Source: Bordetella parapertussis (lineage in GTDB: Bacteria; Pseudomonadota; Gammaproteobacteria; Burkholderiales; SG8-41). From it: 5,151 nt of DNA. Positions 1 to 5,151 of this stretch are shown here, in pieces (position 1 is the first letter of the stretch; every line of letters starts with the position of its first letter). The notes under the pieces were generated by a model, which saw only the letters and a list, made by a program, of their open reading frames with translations, ran no database searches and had not been told where the DNA came from. The DNA lies in the NCBI GenBank assembly GCA_945870465.1, contig CAMBSS010000249.1, forward strand, positions 1 to 5,151, in the 5' to 3' direction. A program made the translations under genes and the position numbers.

Positions 1-174
1 TACACTGAAATGTATTTCACCGATACGCTGTGGCCTGATTTCGACACGGCCGCCTTCGATCTCTCGCTCGCGTCCTACCAGCGCCGCGAGCGCCGCTTCG
101 GACGCACCAGCGAGCAATTGCGCGAAGCCAACAGCGCACAATTGCCGCAGGCACAGGCGCCCGATGGCCGTTGA
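1..174 (+). CDS. uppS: Undecaprenyl diphosphate synthase, C-terminal end (partial)
   Basis: Only the last 57 codons are present; the gene enters from the left edge in frame 1 and stops at TGA 172-174. UppS is the cytoplasmic cis-prenyltransferase that condenses eight isopentenyl diphosphates onto farnesyl diphosphate, giving the C55 lipid carrier for peptidoglycan and O-antigen. Recognition rests on the family's C-terminal block: [13 protein letters not shown] at visible residues 2-14, followed by an arginine-rich RRERRFG stretch. By alignment from memory, visible E3 corresponds to E. coli Glu213, which takes part in Mg/isopentenyl diphosphate binding. The catalytic aspartate and the other substrate residues lie upstream of the window. 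After RTSEQL comes a Gln/Ala/Pro-rich tail of about 17 residues (41-57), a region that varies in this family. The next gene, cdsA, follows after 24 bases on the same strand, as in most beta- and gammaproteobacteria. Confidence 0.93.
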   Translation, partial: YTEMYFTDTLWPDFDTAAFDLSLASYQRRERRFGRTSEQLREANSAQLPQAQAPDGR

Positions 175-182
175 CCGCTGGC

Positions 183-189
183 GGAAAGG
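183..189 (+). promoter_or_regulatory. Ribosome-binding site of cdsA
   Basis: GGAAAGG lies 9 bases before the ATG at 199, a plausible purine-rich Shine-Dalgarno sequence in the short uppS-cdsA gap. It supports 199 as the cdsA start. An earlier ATG at 164 is in another frame and does not compete. Confidence 0.6.
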
Positions 190-198
190 CGGCTTGCC

Positions 199-1002
199 AT
201 GCTTAAACTGCGCCTGCTGACCGCGGCGGTCGTCCTGCCGCTGTTTCTGGCCGCCATGTTCCTGTTGCCAGGGGCTGTGTGGCAGCTCGCGCTGGTTGCG
301 CCTGTGCTCATGGCAGGTCATGAGTGGGCGAAGCTCGCGGGGTTCAGCCGCGCGGGCAAAGCGCTGTTTCTGCTTTTGCTGACGCTGGGCGTTGCATTGC
401 TCTGGATGACTGTAATTTGCGGCGTCGCGATAGGCGCACACGGCGCTTTCGTCGCGTATGTGGTTTATTTTTTCAGCGTCGCGTTCTGGCTCGTCATCGC
501 GCCGTGCTGGTTGTGGCTGAAACTCGCAGTGCGCAACCGTTTTGTGCTGGGTGCGGCCGGCGTCGCCGTGTTGCTGCCGTTATGGCTGGCGCTTGCGCAG
601 CTGCAGACCAATCCGCAACTGTTGTTGCTGCTGTTCGGCGTGGTCTGGCTAGCGGATACGGCCGCTTATTTATTCGGCAAGACTCTTGGCAGGCACAAGC
701 TCGCGCCCGCCATCAGTCCGGGCAAAACATGGGAAGGCGTGGGCGGTGCGTTTGCCACTGTCACGGTGTATGCTCTCATTCTGTATTCGGGACGGTTTAT
801 CGGACATGAATTACAGTTTCTTGTCGCGGCATTTTTCGGCATGGCGGCATTCAGCGTTCTCGGCGATTTGTTCGAGTCGTGGTTGAAGCGCGGCGCCGGC
901 GTGAAAGACAGCGGCACCCTGTTTCCGGGGCACGGCGGGATGCTCGACCGCATCGATGGCGTGATGTCTGCACTGCCGTTGGCGGCGCTTATTTTTATTT
1001 AG
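199..1002 (+). CDS. cdsA: Phosphatidate cytidylyltransferase (CDP-diglyceride synthase)
   Basis: This 267-residue integral inner-membrane enzyme converts phosphatidic acid and CTP to CDP-diacylglycerol and pyrophosphate, the precursor of phosphatidylethanolamine, phosphatidylglycerol and cardiolipin. The family signature S-x-x-K-R-x4-K-D-x-G-x2-x-P-x-H-G-G-x-x-D-R-x-D is complete at residues 227-253 (SWLKRG...KDSG...PGHGG...DRID). Further conserved blocks are DTAAYLFGK, beginning at D153, and SPGKTWEG at 173-180. The rest is strongly hydrophobic: an N-terminal membrane segment at about residues 5-25, then several Leu/Val/Trp-rich helices through about residue 150 and two more between 185 and 225. 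Length is normal for the family. The start at 199 is chosen for the preceding GGAAAGG and because the hydrophobic N-terminus begins there. The TAG stop at 1000-1002 is one base from the dxr start, suggesting coupled translation. Confidence 0.96.
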   Translation: MLKLRLLTAAVVLPLFLAAMFLLPGAVWQLALVAPVLMAGHEWAKLAGFSRAGKALFLLLLTLGVALLWMTVICGVAIGAHGAFVAYVVYFFSVAFWLVIAPCWLWLKLAVRNRFVLGAAGVAVLLPLWLALAQLQTNPQLLLLLFGVVWLADTAAYLFGKTLGRHKLAPAISPGKTWEGVGGAFATVTVYALILYSGRFIGHELQFLVAAFFGMAAFSVLGDLFESWLKRGAGVKDSGTLFPGHGGMLDRIDGVMSALPLAALIFI

Positions 1003-1003
1003 C

Positions 1004-2227
1004 ATGAATAAAATGCGGCATCTGGCGATACTCGGTTCGACCGGCAGCGTGGGCGTCAATACGCTCGACGTCGTGGCGCGTCATCGCGACCGTTTCCGCG
1101 TGGTCGCGCTGACCGCGCACCGTCAACTCGATTTGCTGTTCCGTCAGTGCATGGAATTTGCGCCGCACTACGCCGTCATCGGCGGGGCACAGGATGCGGA
1201 ACAATTGCAAAGCAGGCTGCGCGCGCAGGGCAGCGCGACGACGGTGCTGCACGGCGAAGCGGCGCTGCAGCAAGTTGCGGGGCTGCCCGAGGTCGACACG
1301 GTGATGGCGGCGATCGTCGGGATCGCCGGATTACGCGCGAGTTTTGCCGCGGTGCAGGCCGGCAAGTGCGTGCTGCTGGCGAACAAGGAAGCACTGGTCA
1401 CCGCCGGGCCGGTATTCATGCAAGCGGTGCGCAGCCACGGCGCGACTTTGTTGCCGATCGACAGCGAGCACAACGCGGTGTTCCAGGCTTTACCGCGCAG
1501 TTTTGCCGGCGACCTCGCGGCATCCGGCGTGCGCCGCATCGTACTGACTGCATCCGGCGGGCCGTTTCGCAGTGTGCCGCTGGAGCGGCTGCGTAACGTA
1601 ACCCCGGACGAAGCGTGCGCGCATCCCAACTGGGTGATGGGACGCAAAATTTCCGTTGATTCCGCGACGATGATGAACAAGGGGCTGGAAGTCATCGAGG
1701 CGAGCTGGTTGTTCAATGCGAACGAAGCGCAAATCAAGGTCGTGATCCACCCGGAAAGCGTGATCCACTCGCTGGTCGAATACGTGGACGGCTCGTTGAT
1801 CGCGCAACTTGGTAATCCCGATATGCGCACACCCATCGCATTCGCGCTCGGCTTTCCGGAGCGGATCGACGCGGGGGTCGATGGGTTGGATCTTGCAGCG
1901 TTAAGCCAGCTTAATTTTTCGGAGCCGGATACCGCGCGTTTTCCCTGCCTGGACCTGGCGCGTGGCGCGTTGCGCGCGGGCGGCAGCGCGCCGGCGGTGC
2001 TCAATGCAGCGAACGAAGTCGCAGTCGCCGCATTTCTCGCATCGCAGCTGCGGTTTGACCGTATCCCGGAGTTGATCGAACATACGCTGGCTGGCGTTGC
2101 GGTCGTGCCCCTGGGCGGGATCGAAGATGTATTCGCGGCCGATGCGAGCGCGCGCGCATGTGCGCAGGAATGGCTTGCACGCAACGCGGCCGTTGCGCTG
2201 GAGCAGCCAGTGCGCGTTTCCGCCTGA
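1004..2227 (+). CDS. dxr: 1-deoxy-D-xylulose 5-phosphate reductoisomerase
   Basis: Dxr (IspC) is the cytoplasmic, NADPH- and divalent-metal-dependent enzyme that turns 1-deoxy-D-xylulose 5-phosphate into 2-C-methyl-D-erythritol 4-phosphate, the committed step of the MEP isoprenoid pathway and the fosmidomycin target. The 407 residues match the family's length. The NADPH-binding loop GSTGSVG is at residues 11-17 and LLANKEA ends at about 130. The metal-binding PIDSEHN is at 151-157, with D153 and E155. The substrate/flap region runs from TASGGPF (S184) to HPNWVMGRK (H207, W210, M212). [10 protein letters not shown] at 220-229 supplies N225, K226 and metal ligand E229. These correspond to E. 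coli D150, E152, S186, H209, W212, N227, K228 and E231, so the enzyme looks active. The start could be 1004 or the in-frame ATG at 1013; neither has a clear Shine-Dalgarno sequence, and 1004 is preferred for its closeness to the cdsA stop. Its product pathway feeds UppS, encoded two genes upstream. Confidence 0.97.
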   Translation: MNKMRHLAILGSTGSVGVNTLDVVARHRDRFRVVALTAHRQLDLLFRQCMEFAPHYAVIGGAQDAEQLQSRLRAQGSATTVLHGEAALQQVAGLPEVDTVMAAIVGIAGLRASFAAVQAGKCVLLANKEALVTAGPVFMQAVRSHGATLLPIDSEHNAVFQALPRSFAGDLAASGVRRIVLTASGGPFRSVPLERLRNVTPDEACAHPNWVMGRKISVDSATMMNKGLEVIEASWLFNANEAQIKVVIHPESVIHSLVEYVDGSLIAQLGNPDMRTPIAFALGFPERIDAGVDGLDLAALSQLNFSEPDTARFPCLDLARGALRAGGSAPAVLNAANEVAVAAFLASQLRFDRIPELIEHTLAGVAVVPLGGIEDVFAADASARACAQEWLARNAAVALEQPVRVSA

Positions 2228-2241
2228 AACCGGACAGACCT

Positions 2242-2245
2242 GGAG
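2242..2245 (+). promoter_or_regulatory. Ribosome-binding site of rseP
   Basis: GGAG stands 4 bases before the ATG at 2250, inside the 22-base gap after dxr. The spacing is short but workable. It is the main reason for starting rseP at 2250: the reading frame is open to an ATG at 2097, but that would add 51 polar residues encoded inside dxr ahead of the first membrane helix. Confidence 0.5.
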
Positions 2246-2249
2246 TGAG

Positions 2250-3614
2250 ATGAATTTTCTGACCACGATAGTTGCATTTGCATTCGCGCTGGGCTCGCTG
2301 ATCGTCGTGCATGAGTTCGGCCATTACCTGGCGGCGCGGCTGTGCAACGTCAAAGTGCTGCGTTTTGCGGTCGGTTTCGGGCGTGTCATATTCAGCCGCC
2401 GCTACGGCAAAGATCAGACCGAGTGGGCGCTGGCGGCGTTTCCGCTTGGCGGCTACGTCAAGATGCTCGACGAGCGCGAAGGCGAAGTCGCCGCGCAGGA
2501 TCTGCCGCGCGCGTTCAACCGGCAATCCGTATACCGGCGTTTTCTGATCGTGGTTGCGGGACCGCTCGCCAATTTCCTGCTGGCGATATTTCTTTACTGG
2601 TTGATATTCATGCATGGCGTGCCGGGCATGAAGCCGGTAATCGGCGCAGTGGCGCCGGAGTCGCCGGCTGCGCAGGCGCAATTCGCAGTCGGCGAAACCA
2701 TCGTCAAGGTCGGCGGCGAGGCCGTCACCACCTGGCAGGAGGCGCGCTGGGTATTGCTCAATTACGCGGTCGACCGCGCGAGCGTCGCCATGGAAGTGCA
2801 AAACGAGCATGCCGAAATTCATTTCCGGAAACTCGATATGTCCGGTCTCAAGCCGGCCGATCTCGATGGAGATTTTCTGCGTGTGCTCGGTTTTTCGCGC
2901 CTGCAGCCGCCGCTGCCGCCCGTGATCGGACGCATCATTCCCGGCGGCGCGGCAGAGCGCGGCGGCGCGCTTGCTGGCGACGAAATAACAGCGGTCGATA
3001 ATGTTGCGGTCAAACGCTGGGACCAGCTGGTGGCCGCGATCAGCGCCAGCCCGGAGCGGGAACTGGTTCTCGATATCAAACGCGCCGGCAGCATGCTCAA
3101 GCTCAAGGTCACGCCCGAGGCGGCGGTGGAAAATACCGCGCGCATCGGCCGCATCGGCGTCGGCGTGCGGGTCGACGCCGATGCAATGCGGCAATATATG
3201 GTGGAAGTGCGTTATACGCCGTGGGCCAGCCTCGGCCATGCGCTCCAACGGACCTGGGAAACGTCCGTATTCAGCCTGCGCATGCTGGGGAAAATGATCA
3301 TCGGCGAAGTATCGCTGAAGAACCTGAGCGGCCCCATCACGATCGCGGATTACGCCGGGCAATCGGCGCAAATCGGCTGGATTTCCTACCTCGCGTTTAT
3401 CGCGCTCATCAGCATCAGTCTGGGCGTTCTCAACTTATTGCCCATCCCCTTATTGGATGGCGGCCATTTGATGTATTATATGCTTGAAATTATTAAGGGA
3501 AGTCCGGTTTCGACCCGACTTATGGAGGTTGGCCAGAATTTCGGCATGGGATTGTTGTTTTTGCTGATGGCTTTTGCGTTGTATAACGATATCACCAGGC
3601 TCTTAAACGGTTGA
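2250..3614 (+). CDS. rseP: RIP metalloprotease RseP (site-2 protease family)
   Basis: RseP is an inner-membrane zinc protease that cuts substrates within the membrane. In E. coli it performs the second cleavage of anti-sigma factor RseA, releasing sigma-E, and it also removes remnant signal peptides. The 454-residue protein has the standard architecture. Transmembrane helix 1 carries the zinc motif HEFGH (H21, E22, H25), followed by a VGFG loop and the PLGGYVKM block. Helix 2 is at about 98-121 (AGPLANFLLA). Two periplasmic PDZ domains lie at about 127-205 and 222-305. Helix 3, about 377-400, leads into NLLPIPLLDGGH with N395, P398, P400 and the third zinc ligand D403. Helix 4 is at about 433-450. 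These match E. coli H22, E23, H26, N394 and D402, so the enzyme should be active. The start at 2250 follows a GGAG and places HExxH at the usual depth. The TGA stop overlaps the bamA ATG by one base. Base composition turns AT-richer over the last ~150 bases. Confidence 0.97.
   Translation: MNFLTTIVAFAFALGSLIVVHEFGHYLAARLCNVKVLRFAVGFGRVIFSRRYGKDQTEWALAAFPLGGYVKMLDEREGEVAAQDLPRAFNRQSVYRRFLIVVAGPLANFLLAIFLYWLIFMHGVPGMKPVIGAVAPESPAAQAQFAVGETIVKVGGEAVTTWQEARWVLLNYAVDRASVAMEVQNEHAEIHFRKLDMSGLKPADLDGDFLRVLGFSRLQPPLPPVIGRIIPGGAAERGGALAGDEITAVDNVAVKRWDQLVAAISASPERELVLDIKRAGSMLKLKVTPEAAVENTARIGRIGVGVRVDADAMRQYMVEVRYTPWASLGHALQRTWETSVFSLRMLGKMIIGEVSLKNLSGPITIADYAGQSAQIGWISYLAFIALISISLGVLNLLPIPLLDGGHLMYYMLEIIKGSPVSTRLMEVGQNFGMGLLFLLMAFALYNDITRLLNG
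3468..3496 (+). promoter_or_regulatory. Possible sigma-70-like promoter for bamA inside rseP
   Basis: TTGATG (3468-3473) and TATTAA (3491-3496) are separated by exactly 17 bases; each matches the TTGACA/TATAAT consensus at four of six positions. An alternative -10, TATTAT, lies at 3474-3479 but lacks a well-placed -35. The site sits in an AT-rich patch of otherwise GC-rich sequence, about 118 bases before the bamA start. AT-richness from the codons for an M-Y-Y-M-L-E-I-I-K segment could produce such a match by chance, so this is only a candidate. Confidence 0.25.
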
Positions 3615-3679
3615 TGATGCGCTGCTATAAATTCGTGTTGTTTGTGATTGCCTCCGTGCTGGCATGCGGTGCGCACGCC
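3614..3679 (+). other. Sec signal peptide of BamA
   Basis: The first 22 residues have a short basic start (R3, K6), a hydrophobic core (F7 to A17) and a good signal peptidase I site, A-H-A before F23-D-P-F. The mature protein would begin with FDPFVVKDI, fitting the position of the first POTRA domain. A cysteine at position 18 lies in a VLAC context that resembles a weak lipobox, but BamA is not a lipoprotein in known relatives. Confidence 0.8.
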
Positions 3680-5151
3680 TTCGATCCTTTCGTCGTTAAA
3701 GACATACGCATCGAAGGCATCCAGCGCACCGAGGCCGGAACGATATTCAGCTACCTGCCGGTCAAAGTCGGCGAGACCATGACCGACGAGAAGGCGGCCC
3801 AGGCGATTCGCTCGCTGTATGCCACCGGATTTTTCCGCGACGTCAGCCTCGAAGTCGACAGCGGCGTGCTGATCGTGGTGGTGCAGGAGCGCCCGTCGAT
3901 CGCACAAATCGAGATCGTTGGCGCCAAGGAATTCAGCAAGGAAGATCTCATGAAGGGCCTGCGCTCGGTCGGCCTGGCGGACGGCCGCATTTTTGACCGC
4001 GGGCTGCTCGATAAAGCCGAACAGGAACTCAAGCGCCAATACATCAGCCGCGGCAAGTATTCCGCGCAGATTACGACCACCTCGACACCTCTGGAACGCA
4101 ACCGCGTGGCGGTGAAATTCGATATCGTCGAAGGTGACGTCGCGAAAATCCGCCAGATCAGCATCATCGGCAACCAGGTGTTCAAGGAAAAAGAGTTGAC
4201 CGGGCTGTTCAAGCTGCGCACGCCGGGGCTGCTGACCTGGTTCAGCAAGGACGATCAGTATTCGAAGCAGAAGCTGGCTGCAGACTTGGAGACGTTGCGC
4301 TCGCACTATCTCGATCGTGGCTATCTCGAGTTCATCGCCGATTCGACGCAGATTTCGATCACGCCCGACAAAAAAGACGTTTACATCACAATCGGCGTAA
4401 CGGAAGGCCCGCAATATACGGTGGCCGACGTCAAGCTGGCGGGCGAAACGCTGATTTCCGAAGCCGAGGCGCGCAAGCTTATCAAGTTAAAGAGCGGTGA
4501 AATATTCTCGCGCAGCAAGCTGACCGAATCGACCAAGCTTCTCAGCGACCGCATCGGCAATGACGGTTACGCTTTCGCCAATGTTAATGCGGTGCCGGAA
4601 CTCGACAAGGACAAGCGCAAGGTCAACTTTACGTTCTTCGTCGATCCGGGGCGCCGCGTTTACGTCAGGCGCATCAACGTTACCGGTAACACGCGCACGC
4701 GGGACGAAGTAGTACGCCGCGAAATGCGCCAGCTCGAAGGCGGCTGGTACTCGTCGGAAAAGATCACGAAGTCCAAGCAGCGCGTCGACCGGCTTGGGTA
4801 TTTCTCCGAGGTCAACGTGGAAACGCCGAGCGTTCCCGGCACTACCGACCAGGTCGATCTCAACATCAGCGTGGTCGAGAAGCCGACCGGCAACGTGCTG
4901 CTCGGTGCCGGGTTCGGCAGCGAAGGCGTGGTGCTGAGTGGCGGCATTACCCAGCAGAACGTTTTCGGCTCCGGTAACCACCTTGGGGCGCAGGTCAACA
5001 CCAGCAAGGTCAACACGGTCTATTCGTTGTCGTTTACGCAACCTTATTGGACGGTGGACGGGGTGAGCAGGGGATTCGATCTCTATCATCGGAAAGCCAA
5101 TCCATCCGCGCTGGGTCTCGGTCTGTACGACACCTCGACTACGGGCGGCCA
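3614..5151 (+). CDS. bamA: Outer membrane protein assembly factor BamA, N-terminal two thirds (partial)
   Basis: BamA is the Omp85-family core of the BAM complex, which folds and inserts beta-barrel proteins into the outer membrane. The window holds 512 codons and two further bases, open to the right edge; the family's usual length is about 760-810. A signal peptide spans residues 1-22. Five POTRA domains follow, which bind BAM lipoproteins and nascent substrates: about 26-95 (VVKDIRIEG), 96-178 (IAQIEIVG), 179-267 (IRQISIIGN), 268-349 (YTVADVKLAG) and 350-424 (YVRRINVTGN, TRDEVVRRE, LGYFSEV). The barrel starts near residue 427 with NVLLGAGFGSEG and reaches SFTQPYWTVDG; its VRGF lid-loop motif lies outside. 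The start is ATG 3614, overlapping the rseP stop; ATG 3617 is in the same frame and would remove one residue. There is no strong Shine-Dalgarno sequence, only an AGG at 3597-3599, so reinitiation after rseP is likely. In related genomes skp, lpxD, fabZ and lpxA follow. Confidence 0.97.
   Translation, partial: MMRCYKFVLFVIASVLACGAHAFDPFVVKDIRIEGIQRTEAGTIFSYLPVKVGETMTDEKAAQAIRSLYATGFFRDVSLEVDSGVLIVVVQERPSIAQIEIVGAKEFSKEDLMKGLRSVGLADGRIFDRGLLDKAEQELKRQYISRGKYSAQITTTSTPLERNRVAVKFDIVEGDVAKIRQISIIGNQVFKEKELTGLFKLRTPGLLTWFSKDDQYSKQKLAADLETLRSHYLDRGYLEFIADSTQISITPDKKDVYITIGVTEGPQYTVADVKLAGETLISEAEARKLIKLKSGEIFSRSKLTESTKLLSDRIGNDGYAFANVNAVPELDKDKRKVNFTFFVDPGRRVYVRRINVTGNTRTRDEVVRREMRQLEGGWYSSEKITKSKQRVDRLGYFSEVNVETPSVPGTTDQVDLNISVVEKPTGNVLLGAGFGSEGVVLSGGITQQNVFGSGNHLGAQVNTSKVNTVYSLSFTQPYWTVDGVSRGFDLYHRKANPSALGLGLYDTSTTGG

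Noticed and set aside
1955..2000. Cluster of GCGC-rich inverted sequence within dxr
   Set aside because: It encodes the conserved-looking Dxr segment ending at [11 protein letters not shown]. The repeats of GCGC follow from Ala/Arg/Gly codons in GC-rich DNA, with no sign of a mobile or regulatory element.
2097..2249. Possible 51-residue N-terminal extension of rseP from ATG 2097
   Set aside because: It would be encoded inside the dxr 3' end in another frame, is polar and Arg-rich, and would displace the first membrane helix. ATG 2250 has a GGAG and gives the family's usual N-terminus.
2228..2249. Possible terminator or promoter in the dxr-rseP gap
   Set aside because: The 22 bases contain no stem-loop with a T run and no -35/-10 pair; only the rseP ribosome-binding site is visible.
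1168..2283. Open frame of 371 codons on the minus strand opposite dxr
   Set aside because: It is wholly antisense to dxr, with a Ser/Ala/Arg-rich composition and no motif; a by-product of codon bias.
2001..3371. Long open frame of 456 codons on the minus strand across the end of dxr and most of rseP
   Set aside because: It lies opposite two well-recognised genes with intact motifs. Its translation is rich in Arg, His, Asp and Ala without any recognisable domain, as expected for the antisense shadow of GC-biased codons.
3476..4414. Open frame of 312 codons on the minus strand opposite the start of bamA
   Set aside because: It is antisense to the signal peptide and POTRA region of bamA, shows no family features, and crosses the rseP-bamA junction.

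Overview
The window is a tightly packed, single-strand (+) segment of a conserved bacterial cell-envelope gene cluster. In order it holds the 3' end of uppS (undecaprenyl diphosphate synthase), complete cdsA (CDP-diglyceride synthase), complete dxr/ispC (DXP reductoisomerase), complete rseP (site-2 intramembrane protease) and the first two thirds of bamA (outer-membrane assembly factor), which runs off the right edge. No gap between genes exceeds about 25 bases. I see no RNA genes, mobile elements, CRISPR arrays, long repeats or intrinsic terminators.

The organism is a diderm proteobacterium, most probably a betaproteobacterium. This rests on the gene order (uppS-cdsA-dxr-rseP-bamA is the usual beta/gamma arrangement), on the moderately high GC content with GC-rich third codon positions, and on protein details from memory. 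The latter are the UppS end with FTDTLWPDF and a [18 protein letters not shown] stretch, and the Neisseria-like BamA N-terminus with LPVKVG, SLYATGFF and TRDEVVRRE. I cannot name a genus from this stretch.

Layout: uppS ends at 174, and a 24-base gap with a clear ribosome-binding site leads to cdsA (199-1002). dxr (1004-2227) begins one base after the cdsA stop, without a recognisable Shine-Dalgarno sequence. A 22-base gap with GGAG precedes rseP (2250-3614). bamA starts on the last base of the rseP stop (TGATGATG), so the two overlap by one base. The spacing suggests one transcript with translational coupling at two junctions. The last ~150 bases of rseP are noticeably AT-richer than the rest and contain a possible sigma-70-like promoter that could give bamA extra expression.

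The genes act on linked parts of envelope construction. Dxr commits carbon to the MEP isoprenoid pathway, and UppS uses isoprenoid units to make the undecaprenyl carrier for peptidoglycan and O-antigen. CdsA makes CDP-diacylglycerol for all phospholipids. RseP cleaves membrane anchors, classically anti-sigma factor RseA in the outer-membrane stress response. BamA inserts beta-barrel proteins into the outer membrane. All visible catalytic motifs are intact. I found no evidence of a new biological system here; the points worth checking concern expression signals at gene junctions.
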